A stretch of 61,295 nt of DNA from Paludibacteraceae bacterium (GCA_905235225.1 CAJOKE010000023.1:1-61295); one strand, 5' to 3'. Shown: positions 26,071 to 35,564, counted from the first letter of the stretch. Numbers and translations are program-made. The notes: generated by a model from the letters alone, not told the origin.

Positions 26071-27440
26071 TACTCAATCTCTTTCTTCATATTATCCAGT
26101 GCCTCGCGTACAATCGCCTGCAGCGGCATTTTGGATGTACATACATATTCACATAGTGCAAAATCCTCGGGTGCAACCTCATTGGCACCGAGTTGTTCCA
26201 TCTTGTCCAGATTACCGGCAATCATTGCTTTAATGAGATATTCGGGATAAATATCCATCGGGAATACTTTGTCATATTCACCGGAAACGATAATAGCACG
26301 GCGACCGCCTTTAACACGGGCATCCCAGCGATATTTTCTACTGCCGAACAGCCAGTGCATGAATCCGCAGTCAATCATTTTTGCCGGATCGGTATTGGAG
26401 ACATTGAAATCGTTGAAACGCGGGAGCATCCAGCCCATGAACTCATGAGTTTCGTTTCCTTCGTCAATTACGGTAAACTGGTTGTCGTAAGGCGAAATCA
26501 TTTCGTCCAAACTAACCTGGTGACCGCTTAACGCATTTCCTGCTATCAGACGAGCCGGAACGCCTTTCTGGATATTACTTGTAAATACGGTTGCTACAGG
26601 CATTCCCGGGAATACATTGTAATATTGGGGTTCATAAGCAAGGGGACCAGTCAGTGCGACTTTGCGTTGCACATTGACTTTGCCGTCTGTGAAGAAACGT
26701 CCGATAATGGCGGCATCCTGCACGTTTATTGTCCACATGGTGTCACCTTTTGCCATCGGCAGAACATGATTGAGCTGCACACCGGCATTCCCTGCGGGGT
26801 GTGGACCGGAAACCTCATAAAGGGTACAGTCTTTCAGTCCGCGGAAATCGGTTGCGGCCGCGCCTTTTCTGATACCGACATAAACAGGTGCAATGAGACT
26901 CAAGCGGCTCACCGCGTTCTGAAGGTGATTACCCTCGCCTTTCAAAACAAATTCATAATCAGGCGCAAGAGGCGCGCTGTCAAATGTAGAAATAAAGATT
27001 GCACGCGGTGTTTTGTTGGGCAGAGCGATGCAGTCGTAGGGACGCTGCTTGATATAAGCCCACAAGCCGGAGTGCAACAGCAATGTCTTGACGGCTTCAC
27101 CGTCTTTGGCGGCATTGCTCAAATCAAACGCCTCGTATTCAAAACGGGCGTCGGCTTCAATGTTGATAGACATTACTTTGCGTCTGTCGCCGCGAACGAT
27201 CTCCGTCACGGTGCCGGACACAGGGGATGTGAACAACATTGTCTCGAACGTCTTGTCGTGGAACAGGGCAGTGCCTGCTTTCACGCGGTCGCCGGCCTTC
27301 ACCATCAGTTTCGGGGTGATTCCGGCGTAGTGGTCAGGAATGACTTTGAAAACTGCGGGTCGGCTGACGCTGCCTACCGTTTTCGCTGCTGCACCATCCA
27401 TAGGGATGTCCAAACCACGTTTCAAGAAGATTTGTTGCAT
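26070..27440 (-). CDS. nqrA: Na+-NQR subunit A
   Basis: A 456-residue peripheral subunit of the pump. Typical segments are RGLDIPMDGAA at the N-terminus, VSGTVTEIVRGDRRKV (biotinyl-lipoyl-like fold), GPHPAGNAGVQLNHVLP and CEYVCTSKMPLQAIVREAL at the C-terminus, the last containing the conserved cysteine pair. First gene of the operon. A large antisense frame over it is not considered real. Confidence 0.96.
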   Translation of the reverse strand: MQQIFLKRGLDIPMDGAAAKTVGSVSRPAVFKVIPDHYAGITPKLMVKAGDRVKAGTALFHDKTFETMLFTSPVSGTVTEIVRGDRRKVMSINIEADARFEYEAFDLSNAAKDGEAVKTLLLHSGLWAYIKQRPYDCIALPNKTPRAIFISTFDSAPLAPDYEFVLKGEGNHLQNAVSRLSLIAPVYVGIRKGAAATDFRGLKDCTLYEVSGPHPAGNAGVQLNHVLPMAKGDTMWTINVQDAAIIGRFFTDGKVNVQRKVALTGPLAYEPQYYNVFPGMPVATVFTSNIQKGVPARLIAGNALSGHQVSLDEMISPYDNQFTVIDEGNETHEFMGWMLPRFNDFNVSNTDPAKMIDCGFMHWLFGSRKYRWDARVKGGRRAIIVSGEYDKVFPMDIYPEYLIKAMIAGNLDKMEQLGANEVAPEDFALCEYVCTSKMPLQAIVREALDNMKKEIE

Positions 27441-27511
27441 GTTTGTTAATAATTATATATTGTTATTTATGATTTTTAGCTGCTTTATAAGTGCATGCAC
27501 ATAAAAACGCG

Positions 27512-27543
27512 CAAAATTACTACAAAAATTGCACATATGCAAG
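27512..27543 (-). promoter_or_regulatory. Promoter of the nqrABCDEF operon
   Basis: Minus strand: CTTG (complement of 27540-27543), 20 bases, TAATTTTG (complement of 27512-27519). The leader to the ATG at 27440 would be about 65 bases. Confidence 0.6.
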
Positions 27544-27794
27544 ATTTAATGTGATTTTTAACAAAAATATATAATAAGGGGACAGGCGGATGGTATAATG
27601 CTATCATACCAAATTGACGAGCGAATTGGTAAAAATATGTTAAATTTTCAAAAAAATGCAGGTCAAACGATACACTAAAAGAGGTTTTGTATTATCTTTG
27701 CAGAAAATTTTGTCAGATTTTAACCATGAGTCAAAGGTTTCTTAGGCATCCTAAGTCTTCAAAGTATGGTATTCCGTTGGTGAATTTATCCGCT

Positions 27795-27838
27795 CGTAAC
27801 CGTCCCGTAACCGTCCCGTAAGCGAGTCGTGAATTACT
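27795..27838. repeat. 11-bp tandem repeat array, CGTAACC type, copy 2
   Basis: CGTAACCGTCC twice (27795-27805, 27806-27816), CGTAAGCGAGT (27817-27827), then a decayed unit starting CGTGAAT. Apart from single-base differences this equals the array at 60-103, including the odd third unit. The next promoter -33 box is at 27895. The two arrays thus occupy similar places before unrelated genes. Confidence 0.8.
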
Positions 27839-27894
27839 TTTTTTATTTTGCGATACAACTATTTTTCATTTTTCATTTATAATTTAACGAATTA

Positions 27895-27926
27895 TTTGCG
27901 TGTTTTGAAAATTTATTGTACCTTTG
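27895..27926 (+). promoter_or_regulatory. Promoter of the DPP-IV-like peptidase
   Basis: TTTG at 27895-27898, 20 bases, TACCTTTG at 27919-27926. The transcript would start near 27933, which excludes the upstream in-frame ATG at 27848 and fixes the start at 27947. Confidence 0.75.
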
Positions 27927-27946
27927 CGGCAAAATATAAAATAACA

Positions 27947-30076
27947 ATGAAAAGAAACATACTCTTTTTGCTATTTATCATGCCATTATTTGGCTATGCC
28001 GATGATTTGTCAGATCTTCTTAGCAGTGTTTACAAGCCTCAGTTATTAACGGTTGAAAAGCAAGATTCAATACTCAATTCAGTGACAGAAGGAGTCAATC
28101 AAACTACCTCTGCGCGGTGGCGTTTGGAATATGAAAACAAGCAGCCTCTATACCGGCGTTCGTTTTTGGCGGATTATTATGTGGTAGATACGAAAAACGA
28201 CAGCCGGACTCAAATAGGCGGCGGTCCGATACGTGATGCAGTTATGTCTCCCAATGGCAGGTATATCGTGTATGCCAAGCAAAACAACCTATATATATAT
28301 AAGTTGGACTATATGACAGAGGTTGCCATTACAACGAATAACGGTGAACGCACCATGGGCGGCGGGAATGGCACATACAAAGAACAATTCATATACAATG
28401 GCATTGCCGATTGGTTGTATGAGGAGGAGTTCGGTGTAACAGCCATGTTTTCATTCTCACCTGATAGCAAACAGATTGCATTTGTGCGCCTGACAGAAAA
28501 TGATATTCCTTCGTTCACATGGCAGGAAATGCTGGATAAATCTTATCCTGTCAACCATAATATCCGTTATCCGAAGGCTGGTGAGCGGAATGCAAAAGCA
28601 AGTGTGTGGGTATATGATATATATACTAAAAACACGCACCAAGTAGAACTGAATGACATATCAGATAATTATATCCCGCGGTTAAGTTGGATGAAAGGCA
28701 ATGATGATCCGAAACATCCGGTGGAATCGAAGCTTTTGGTACTTAAACTCAATCGTGACCAGAACCAAATGGAAGTGATAGCGGTCAACCCTAAATCCAC
28801 CGCATTCTGGACCATATACAGAGAACGCAGTGATCGGTTTTATATTGACTATACATTGTTTGACCAATGGTATTGGCTGTCAGACGGCCGTTTTGTCGCT
28901 TTGAGTGAAAAGAACGGCTGGTCGAGTGTCTATCTACATGATGCCCAAGGTCAGGAAATCAAGCAGCTGACCCCGGGTGGTATGGATGTGACCCGCATTT
29001 ACGGAGTGGACGAAAAGTCCGGCACGCTGTACTTCCAAGCAGCACCTAAAGCCACAGTCCGGCAGGCGTACGCATGTGACATCAAGAAAGGTGTAATCCG
29101 CCAGTTGACAACGAATGACGGCATACATGCAATGCAGTTCTCAAAAGATTTTCTGCATGTTATAGACAACTATGAATCATATGACATGCCTAATCAGTAC
29201 ATGCTGTACGAGATCAAAAAAGGCGAACTGCGTGTAGTGGATGAATTACAAAACAATGACACTTTACTGACCATGTGGCAACAGAGCGGTCTTCCAAACA
29301 AGCGGTTCCTGTCAGTTCCGGGGGCGGGGGATGATTCGCTGAACGCATGGATGATTCTGCCGCCAGCACTGACGGACTCGAATAACAATATAGTGGCAAG
29401 TGATACTGTCAAATATCCCTGTGTACTGTTCCAATATTCCGGTCCCGGTTCGCAAGAAGTGCTGAATCGCTGGCGTCGCGGGTATGCTCATTATTTGGCA
29501 TCGCAGGGATATGTAGTCATCAATTCTGATGGACGCGGCACAGGTTGCAGAGGACGTGAATGGCGCAATGCAGGTTATATGAACCTCGGTGAAATCGAGG
29601 CAAATGACCAGATAGCAACTGCCAAGTATGCTGCATCATTGTCTTTTGTTGACCCTCAACGGATAGCTATTATCGGATGGAGTTACGGAGGTTATCAGGC
29701 AATACGTACATTGTGTGAGGGCGGCGAATATATCAAGTGTGCCGTTGCCATTGCCCCTGTAACCGATTGGCGATTGTATGATTCCGGTTATACGGAGCGT
29801 TATATGCGCCGCCCGCAAGTCAATGACAAAGGGTATGACGCTGCCGACTTGAGCAATATGGCAGATCACATGAACGGACAACTGCTTCTAATACACGGCT
29901 TGGCAGATGATAATGTTCATGCGCAACATACTTGGAAATTGACGGATGCGCTGGTGCAAGCAGGAAAGCAGTTTGAAATGCAGATATATCCCGATGACAA
30001 TCATTTCCTGCGGAAGAGGTCAAATTATGAACATCTGCACAGACGCATATTACTATTCCTTCAGACACATTTGTAA
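27947..30076 (+). CDS. Dipeptidyl peptidase IV-like S9 serine peptidase
   Basis: A 709-residue exported peptidase with a signal peptide (MKRNILFLLFIMPLFGYA). Residues about 50-450 form a beta-propeller with the DPP-IV Glu motif region (DWLYEEEFGV). The C-terminal alpha/beta hydrolase has the nucleophile in GWSYGGYQA, the aspartate in GLADDNVH and the histidine in YPDDNHFL. The family removes N-terminal X-Pro dipeptides. A longer frame starts at 27848 but the promoter at 27895-27926 and the signal peptide support 27947. It is followed 28 bases later by iorA, so it may feed amino acids to that pathway; co-transcription is likely. Confidence 0.92.
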   Translation: MKRNILFLLFIMPLFGYADDLSDLLSSVYKPQLLTVEKQDSILNSVTEGVNQTTSARWRLEYENKQPLYRRSFLADYYVVDTKNDSRTQIGGGPIRDAVMSPNGRYIVYAKQNNLYIYKLDYMTEVAITTNNGERTMGGGNGTYKEQFIYNGIADWLYEEEFGVTAMFSFSPDSKQIAFVRLTENDIPSFTWQEMLDKSYPVNHNIRYPKAGERNAKASVWVYDIYTKNTHQVELNDISDNYIPRLSWMKGNDDPKHPVESKLLVLKLNRDQNQMEVIAVNPKSTAFWTIYRERSDRFYIDYTLFDQWYWLSDGRFVALSEKNGWSSVYLHDAQGQEIKQLTPGGMDVTRIYGVDEKSGTLYFQAAPKATVRQAYACDIKKGVIRQLTTNDGIHAMQFSKDFLHVIDNYESYDMPNQYMLYEIKKGELRVVDELQNNDTLLTMWQQSGLPNKRFLSVPGAGDDSLNAWMILPPALTDSNNNIVASDTVKYPCVLFQYSGPGSQEVLNRWRRGYAHYLASQGYVVINSDGRGTGCRGREWRNAGYMNLGEIEANDQIATAKYAASLSFVDPQRIAIIGWSYGGYQAIRTLCEGGEYIKCAVAIAPVTDWRLYDSGYTERYMRRPQVNDKGYDAADLSNMADHMNGQLLLIHGLADDNVHAQHTWKLTDALVQAGKQFEMQIYPDDNHFLRKRSNYEHLHRRILLFLQTHL

Positions 30077-30104
30077 TCAATAATACCTTAAATACCATAA
30101 AAAC

Positions 30105-31721
30105 ATGAGAAAACTATTGTTAGGAGATGAAGCCATCGCACAAGGAGCCATTGATGCCGGTTTGAGTGGTGTTTACGCTTATCCCGGAACTCCAAGTACA
30201 GAAATTACGGAGTACATTCAGTTGTATGAGAAAAAGAGGCCGTCGGATGAGGCAGCTATTTTCTGTCAATGGGCAACGAATGAGAAGACAGCCATGGAAG
30301 CTGCACTCGGTATGTCTTATATGGGCAAACGGGCATTGGTTTGCATGAAACATGTGGGTATGAATGTATGTGCGGATGCTTTCATGAATGCCGCTATTAC
30401 GGGTGTAAACGGCGGTTTGGTTGTTCTGGCGGCAGATGACCCGAGTATGCACTCGTCACAGAACGAACAAGATTCCCGATTCTATGCGAAATTTGCTATG
30501 ATTCCGTGCTATGAACCGGGTAATCAGCAAGAGGCATACACCATGACACAGGATGCCTTTGCGCTGTCAGAGAAATTGCATACGCCGGTATTGTTGCGTG
30601 TGACAACACGTATGGCACACTCCCGCGCGATCGTTGAGACCGCTGCAAAACGTCCGCAAAATGAGATGTCCTTCCCTGAAAATGTCCAGCACTTCATTCT
30701 ATTGCCCGCTTTTGCAAAACGTAACTATGCAGAATTAGTAGCGGCACAGCCTAAGTTTGTGGCAGCCAGCGAAACAAACGGACATAATGTCTATAAAAAA
30801 GGTGCATCATCCCGTTATGCAATCGTGACCTGCGGAATAGGGTATAATTATCTGATGGAAAACCTCGGTACTGCTGAAAGCGATTGGAACGGTGCAAGTA
30901 TTCTTAAGATTACCCAGTATCCGTTGCCGACAGCACTTGTGAACCAACTTGTAGCAGACGATGCCAAGGAGATTTTAGTCATTGAAGAGGGTCAGCCGGT
31001 GGTGGAAGAACTACTTCGCGGAATGGTACCGTCAGAAGTTGCCGTTACAGGTCGCCTTACCGGTGCGCTGCCCCGAATGGGTGAGTTAAGCCCCGATTGT
31101 GTTCGTACAGCATTAGGCATGAAACCTTTGGCAAGCAGAGAAGCTGATGCCATAGTTGTAGGTCGGCCGCCTGCATTATGTCAAGGTTGCGGACATCGGG
31201 ATATGTATGCCGCATTAAACGAGGTGGCACGTGAATATAAATCGCCGCGAATCTTCGGAGATATAGGATGTTATACATTAGGTGCGCTATCACCATTCCA
31301 TGCGCTACACGCCACAGTTGAGATGGGTGCGTCGGTGACAATGGCGAAAGGTGCTGCTGATGCAGGACAACATCCGTCAATTGCCGTCATAGGTGACTCA
31401 ACATTCACACACTCAGGAATGACAGGTCTGCTTGATTGCGTCAATTCAAAATCCAATGTAGTAGTCCTCATAAGCGACAACCTGACCACGGGAATGACCG
31501 GTGGACAGGATTCCGCGGGAACAGGACGATTGGAACAGATATGTCAAGGATTAGGCGTTGAACCAGAGCATATCCGTGTCGTTATTCCTTTGCCGAAAAA
31601 CATGGAAGAAATAAAGACTGTGCTGCGTGAAGAGATTGATTATAGCGGTGTCAGCGTAGTTATTGCGCGTCGCGAATGTATTCAGACATTAAAGCGGCAC
31701 CTTAAAGAAAACCGGAAGTAG
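30105..31721 (+). CDS. iorA: Indolepyruvate:ferredoxin oxidoreductase, alpha subunit
   Basis: A 538-residue thiamine-diphosphate enzyme. The N-terminal pyrimidine domain has AYPGTPSTEITEY, and the C-terminal diphosphate domain has CQGCGHRDMYAAL and GDSTFTHSGMTGL. With IorB it converts arylpyruvates plus CoA into arylacetyl-CoA, CO2 and reduced ferredoxin. The archaeal subunit ends in a two-cluster ferredoxin domain; here the protein stops at about the end of the TPP domain with no such cysteine motif, so electrons must leave by another route. First of four genes forming an aromatic 2-oxoacid operon. Confidence 0.9.
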   Translation: MRKLLLGDEAIAQGAIDAGLSGVYAYPGTPSTEITEYIQLYEKKRPSDEAAIFCQWATNEKTAMEAALGMSYMGKRALVCMKHVGMNVCADAFMNAAITGVNGGLVVLAADDPSMHSSQNEQDSRFYAKFAMIPCYEPGNQQEAYTMTQDAFALSEKLHTPVLLRVTTRMAHSRAIVETAAKRPQNEMSFPENVQHFILLPAFAKRNYAELVAAQPKFVAASETNGHNVYKKGASSRYAIVTCGIGYNYLMENLGTAESDWNGASILKITQYPLPTALVNQLVADDAKEILVIEEGQPVVEELLRGMVPSEVAVTGRLTGALPRMGELSPDCVRTALGMKPLASREADAIVVGRPPALCQGCGHRDMYAALNEVAREYKSPRIFGDIGCYTLGALSPFHALHATVEMGASVTMAKGAADAGQHPSIAVIGDSTFTHSGMTGLLDCVNSKSNVVVLISDNLTTGMTGGQDSAGTGRLEQICQGLGVEPEHIRVVIPLPKNMEEIKTVLREEIDYSGVSVVIARRECIQTLKRHLKENRK

Positions 31722-31740
31722 AACATAAATATTCCAGACC

Positions 31741-32319
31741 ATGAAAAAAGATATTATATTAGCAGGTGTAGGAGGACAAGGTATCCTCAGTATTGCTACG
31801 GTAATAGGTGAAGCCGCCTTGAATGAGGGATTATTTCTCAAACAGGCCGAAGTACACGGCATGTCCCAACGAGGCGGAGACGTTCAATCCAATCTGCGAC
31901 TTAGTTCGGAGCCTATCCATTCCGATTTGATAGCAAAGGGCGGTGCAGACTTGATTATATCTCTGGAGCCAATGGAGGCTTTGCGTTATATTAGTTATCT
32001 CAAGCCGGAAGGGTGGATAGTCAGCAGTAGCGTTCCGTTCCTAAATATCCCGAATTATCCGAAAATAGAAGATGTATTAAGTCATATCCGTGCGCATAAA
32101 AACCATGTGTTACTTGATGTAGATGCCCTTGCCAAAGAAGCCGGTGCGCCTGCCCAAGCCGCCAATATGGTGTTGCTCGGAGCCGCTATACCAATGCTCG
32201 GTATAGACCATGATAAAATGATTGCCGGCGTTCAACGTGTTTTTGCACGCAAAGGAGAGTCTGTTGTAAATACTAACATAGCAGCCGTAGAGGCAGGGTA
32301 TCATGTTTCCGCTCAATAA
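31741..32319 (+). CDS. iorB: Indolepyruvate:ferredoxin oxidoreductase, beta subunit
   Basis: A 192-residue gamma-type 2-oxoacid oxidoreductase domain beginning with GVGGQGILSIATVIGEAA and containing the typical EVHGMSQRGG. It forms the heterodimer with IorA. It lies 19 bases after iorA and overlaps the aminotransferase by 17 bases. Confidence 0.93.
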   Translation: MKKDIILAGVGGQGILSIATVIGEAALNEGLFLKQAEVHGMSQRGGDVQSNLRLSSEPIHSDLIAKGGADLIISLEPMEALRYISYLKPEGWIVSSSVPFLNIPNYPKIEDVLSHIRAHKNHVLLDVDALAKEAGAPAQAANMVLLGAAIPMLGIDHDKMIAGVQRVFARKGESVVNTNIAAVEAGYHVSAQ

Positions 32320-33631
32320 ACGTATCGTCGATAATACATGCGGCGATTTCGGGTTACGAAATGCCCATGAATTAGGTTCGGCAAGTATTCGCCAGTTAGT
32401 AGGTGTAGTCCGCGACATAGAACGCGCCACCGGAGTAGAGTTCATCCACATGGAATTGGGTGAACCCGGACTGCCCGCAGAAACAATCGGTATTTGGGCA
32501 GAACATGAGGCACTACTGCATGGATGCGGTTCACATTATCCGCTGATTACCGGCATTCCTGAAGTCAAACATTGGGGGTCTGAGTTTGTCCGCGCATTTA
32601 TAGGGTTGGATATTCCGGATGAGTGTATAGTACCGACCGTCGGCAGCATGCAGGGTGCATTTGCGCTGAACATGACCATGTCCCAGTTGGATAGCGAACG
32701 GGATACCGTGCTATTCCTTGATCCGTGTTTTCCGGTTCAAAAACAGCAGTGCAAGGTTATCGGTGTCAATGTCGAGTCATTGGACATAGTGAATTGTCGC
32801 GGTGAGGCATTAGCGGGCGAATTAGAAAAGATACTAAAGAAAGGTAATATAACAGCCATTTTATTCTCGAATCCGAATAATCCGAGCTGGATGTGTCTAA
32901 CCGAGCGGGAATTGGAAATAATCGGACGTCTTGCTACCGAATATAATGTGTTGGTAATTGAGGACTTGGCGTATCTGAATATGGACTTCCGTGATACAAA
33001 TCGCGGAACACCATATGAGGCACCGTATCAGCCAACCATAGGACGCTATACAAATAATGTGGTACATATGATTTCCTGCTCTAAGATGTTCTCATATGCC
33101 GGGCAGCGTGCTGCAATTTTAGCCATCAATCCGTTCCTTGCCAAGCGAGAATTCCCTTCATTGGCAAAGCGTTATAACAATGACGGACAATTCTTGCGGA
33201 ACCTTATATATATTATATTATATAGTTTGTCTTCCGGTGTTACCCATTCCGTACAATACGGAATGGCAGCTATGTTCAAAGCTGCTTGTCAAGGCAAGAT
33301 TCCGTTTGTAAATAATACACGCGAATATGCCCGTAAAGCGCATAAAATCAAAGAGATTATGCAGGCTAACGGTTTCCATATCGTATATGATTCAGATGCA
33401 GACGGACAGTTAGTCGGAGACGGATTTTTCTTTACTTTCGGCTATAAGGACTGGACGGGGGAAAAATTGCTAAACAAGTTGATTTATTATGGTATTTCAG
33501 CCATTTCACTTGCCAATACAGGTGCTGTTCGTGAAGGATTACGCGGCTGTGCCAGTGCAATACGCGAAGACCAATTTGCAGAATTAGAAACAAGACTACG
33601 TAAATTCAATGAAGATTATCAGTCCGAGTGA
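32303..33631 (+). CDS. Class I/II aminotransferase, probably aromatic
   Basis: A 442-residue PLP aminotransferase. NPNNPSW and VIEDLAYLNMDF bind the cofactor, and the Schiff-base lysine is in SCSKMFSYAGQRAA. The start overlaps iorB. In this operon it should make the arylpyruvate substrate of IorAB by transamination of phenylalanine, tyrosine or tryptophan; the substrate is inferred from context. Its last 23 bases overlap the start of the CoA-transferase reading frame at 33609. Confidence 0.85.
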   Translation: MFPLNKRIVDNTCGDFGLRNAHELGSASIRQLVGVVRDIERATGVEFIHMELGEPGLPAETIGIWAEHEALLHGCGSHYPLITGIPEVKHWGSEFVRAFIGLDIPDECIVPTVGSMQGAFALNMTMSQLDSERDTVLFLDPCFPVQKQQCKVIGVNVESLDIVNCRGEALAGELEKILKKGNITAILFSNPNNPSWMCLTERELEIIGRLATEYNVLVIEDLAYLNMDFRDTNRGTPYEAPYQPTIGRYTNNVVHMISCSKMFSYAGQRAAILAINPFLAKREFPSLAKRYNNDGQFLRNLIYIILYSLSSGVTHSVQYGMAAMFKAACQGKIPFVNNTREYARKAHKIKEIMQANGFHIVYDSDADGQLVGDGFFFTFGYKDWTGEKLLNKLIYYGISAISLANTGAVREGLRGCASAIREDQFAELETRLRKFNEDYQSE

Positions 33632-34900
33632 GGCCGTCCGCCTTGTCAAAAGCGGTGATACAATAGTGGTACAAGGTTCCACTCTATTCCAATGACATTA
33701 CTTCGTGCATTAACAGCCCGTGCCGAAGAGTTGCATGATGTTCGGTTAATTTCCGGCTTTGGCATTCATCCAGAAGATGCGCCTTATGCAAAAAGGGAGT
33801 TAATGGATTCATTCAAAGCGCAATCTATCTTTGTTCCTAACAATTTGCGTCGAGCAATGCGGGAAGGTGTTGCTGATACAATACCTGCTTTTTTAGGGGA
33901 GGTTCCTTTTTTGTTCCGCAGCGGGCAAATACCTGTAGATGTAATGTTTCTGCATGTCAGTGAGCCAGACGAAGAAGGCTATTGTTCTTATGGAGTCAGT
34001 GCGGACTTGGCATATTCAGGCTGTGAGTGTGCGAAAACGATAATCGCGCAGATGAATAAGTATATGCCACATACACAAGGTCCGGCAAAAATACATGTCA
34101 GTAAAATAACAGCAATATGCCGTTCAGATGAGCCGTTAATTGAAGTTCCGACTCCTGTTCCAAGTAATGTAGATAAGAAAATCGGTGCATTCATTGCAAA
34201 TGAAATCCCTGACGGAGCGACCTTGCAGATTGGAGTGGGTGGTATTCCGAATGCTGTGATTAATGCTTTAAAAGACCACCAGCATTTAGGATTACACACA
34301 GAAGCCATTACAGATGGCGTATTACCTCTTATTGAGTCAGGAGTGATTGACAACTCACAAAAAAGAATCAAACCCGGTATTTCAATAGGCAGTCTGGTTC
34401 TTGGAAGTCAAAAACTGTATGATTTCATCGACTATAACAAGTCCGTTGAGTTACATGATGTCGCATGGACCAATGATCCTCAGATAATCCGGCAGAATCC
34501 GCATGCCATGGCTATAAACTCTGCGGTGGAAGTAGATTTGACCGGTCAGATTTGTGCCGATTCCATCGGAGATGTGATCATTAGCGGAGTAGGTGGTCAG
34601 CACGATTTTATGTACGGTAGCGCGTTAAGTGAAGGCGGAAAATGTTTTATTGCATTACCATCGATGACCAATAAAGGACAATCGAAGATTGTTTCTCACC
34701 TTGCTTCCGGAGCGGGGGTCGTTACAACACGATTCCAAGCCCAATACATTGTAACGGAACATGGCATTGTTTATCTGCGTAACAAGCCAGTGATGGAACG
34801 TGCAAAATTGTTGATTTCCATAGCCGATCCATCTGTTCGCGAGGAATTGGAACGTGAGGCAGTAAAACGGTTTGGTATTGGATTCCTCAGACTGAAATAA
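33609..34900 (+). pseudogene. Acetyl-CoA hydrolase / CoA-transferase family gene with a -1 frame break at about 33689
   Basis: The N-terminal part is read from ATG 33609 (MKIISPSEAVRLVKSGDTIV, 28 codons, TGA at 33693) and the remainder from 33692 in another frame (MTLLRALTARAEEL...). Joined, they give about 430 residues, the normal family length. One extra C in ATTCCAATG (about 33687-33690) would restore a single frame with LFPMTLLRAL, matching the expected Pro and Ala/Leu pattern. So the sequence has lost a base, has a sequencing error, or uses re-initiation at the overlapping ATGA. The body is intact, with LQIGVGGIPNAV, HTEAITDGVLPL and YIVTEHGIVYLRNK. The role would be arylacetyl-CoA to arylacetate by CoA transfer or hydrolysis. 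Confidence 0.7.
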
Positions 34901-34927
34901 TGAATAAGCCGTTAAAAACGATAAGGA

Positions 34928-35497
34928 CTAAATAAAAGGATTATATTTTAGTTCGTGTTCAATAGTGGTGGTGTATCCGTGTCCCGGATAGACCACCACT
35001 TTTTTTGGCAACTGCATCAAGCGTGCTATAGAGTTTTGTAAAGTGGCCATATCTCCACCAGGCAAGTCAGTACGACCGACACTTTCCTGGAATAACGTAT
35101 CTCCTGTAAAAATTATACCGTCATTCTCGAAGTAATAGCATACGCTGTCTTCTTTGTGTCCGGGGGTAAACAACATACGGCATGCCATTCCGTTTATAGT
35201 GATAAATTTGTCCTCCGGCTCATGAATATAGTTATAGCCATAGACAGGGATATTCGGAAAATGTGCTTGAATAAAATCAAGCCCACAGACATGATCAGGG
35301 TGAGTGTGTGTAATCAAAACCGCTGCAACAGAAAGTTTGGATACAGTAATGTAATCCAAGACCCGTTGCTCCTCTTTATTATCAAACATTCCGGGATCAA
35401 TAATTATACAAGATTGGAGCAAATCAGAAGGTTCGCTTGGTGAAATAACATATGTACATTCGCGAAAAGGATTACAATAGAATGTTTTAATATACAT
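34928..35497 (-). CDS. Metallo-beta-lactamase-fold hydrolase (glyoxalase II-like)
   Basis: A 189-residue protein starting MYIKTFYCNPF. Zinc motif HTHPDH (THxHxDH type) near 60, then PGHKEDSVCYY, GDTLF and a final PGHGYTT provide the further ligands. The family hydrolyses thioesters such as S-lactoylglutathione or related small thiols, but the substrate is unknown. A longer frame to 35545 was rejected because its upstream part covers the promoter at 35517-35546. Convergent with the CoA-transferase gene. Confidence 0.88.
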   Translation of the reverse strand: MYIKTFYCNPFRECTYVISPSEPSDLLQSCIIIDPGMFDNKEEQRVLDYITVSKLSVAAVLITHTHPDHVCGLDFIQAHFPNIPVYGYNYIHEPEDKFITINGMACRMLFTPGHKEDSVCYYFENDGIIFTGDTLFQESVGRTDLPGGDMATLQNSIARLMQLPKKVVVYPGHGYTTTIEHELKYNPFI

Positions 35498-35516
35498 GAT
35501 ATAATCAAATTTTGTG

Positions 35517-35546
35517 CAAAGATAAAACATTTTTTGCAAATACAAA
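35517..35546 (-). promoter_or_regulatory. Promoter of the metallo-hydrolase
   Basis: Minus strand: TTTG (complement of 35543-35546), 18 bases, TATCTTTG (complement of 35517-35524). It overlaps the divergent acid phosphatase promoter. Confidence 0.6.
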
Positions 35547-35564
35547 AAAAAAGCAGTACTTTTG
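35533..35564 (+). promoter_or_regulatory. Promoter of the acid phosphatase gene
   Basis: TTTG at 35533-35536, 20 bases, TACTTTTG at 35557-35564, then a leader of about 13 bases. It shares its upstream element region with the opposite promoter, so the two probably compete. Confidence 0.75.

Larger units (their letters stand above)
27441..27946. other. 506-bp divergent intergenic region
   Basis: Between minus-strand nqrA and the plus-strand peptidase. It holds the nqr promoter (27512-27543), two small overlapping inverted repeats (TGGTAT 27591-27596 with ATACCA 27606-27611; ACCAAATT 27608-27615 with AATTGGT 27624-27630), an isolated plus-strand -7-like box TATCTTTG at 27693-27700, the 11-bp array at 27795 and the peptidase promoter. 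No convincing gene was seen; a 31-codon frame at 27726-27821 runs into the array. Confidence 0.7.

Noticed and set aside
26625..27449. 274-codon open frame on the plus strand across nqrA
   Set aside because: It is exactly antisense to a complete nqrA with all family motifs, and its translation is low-complexity-like with many His/Cys and no recognisable domain.
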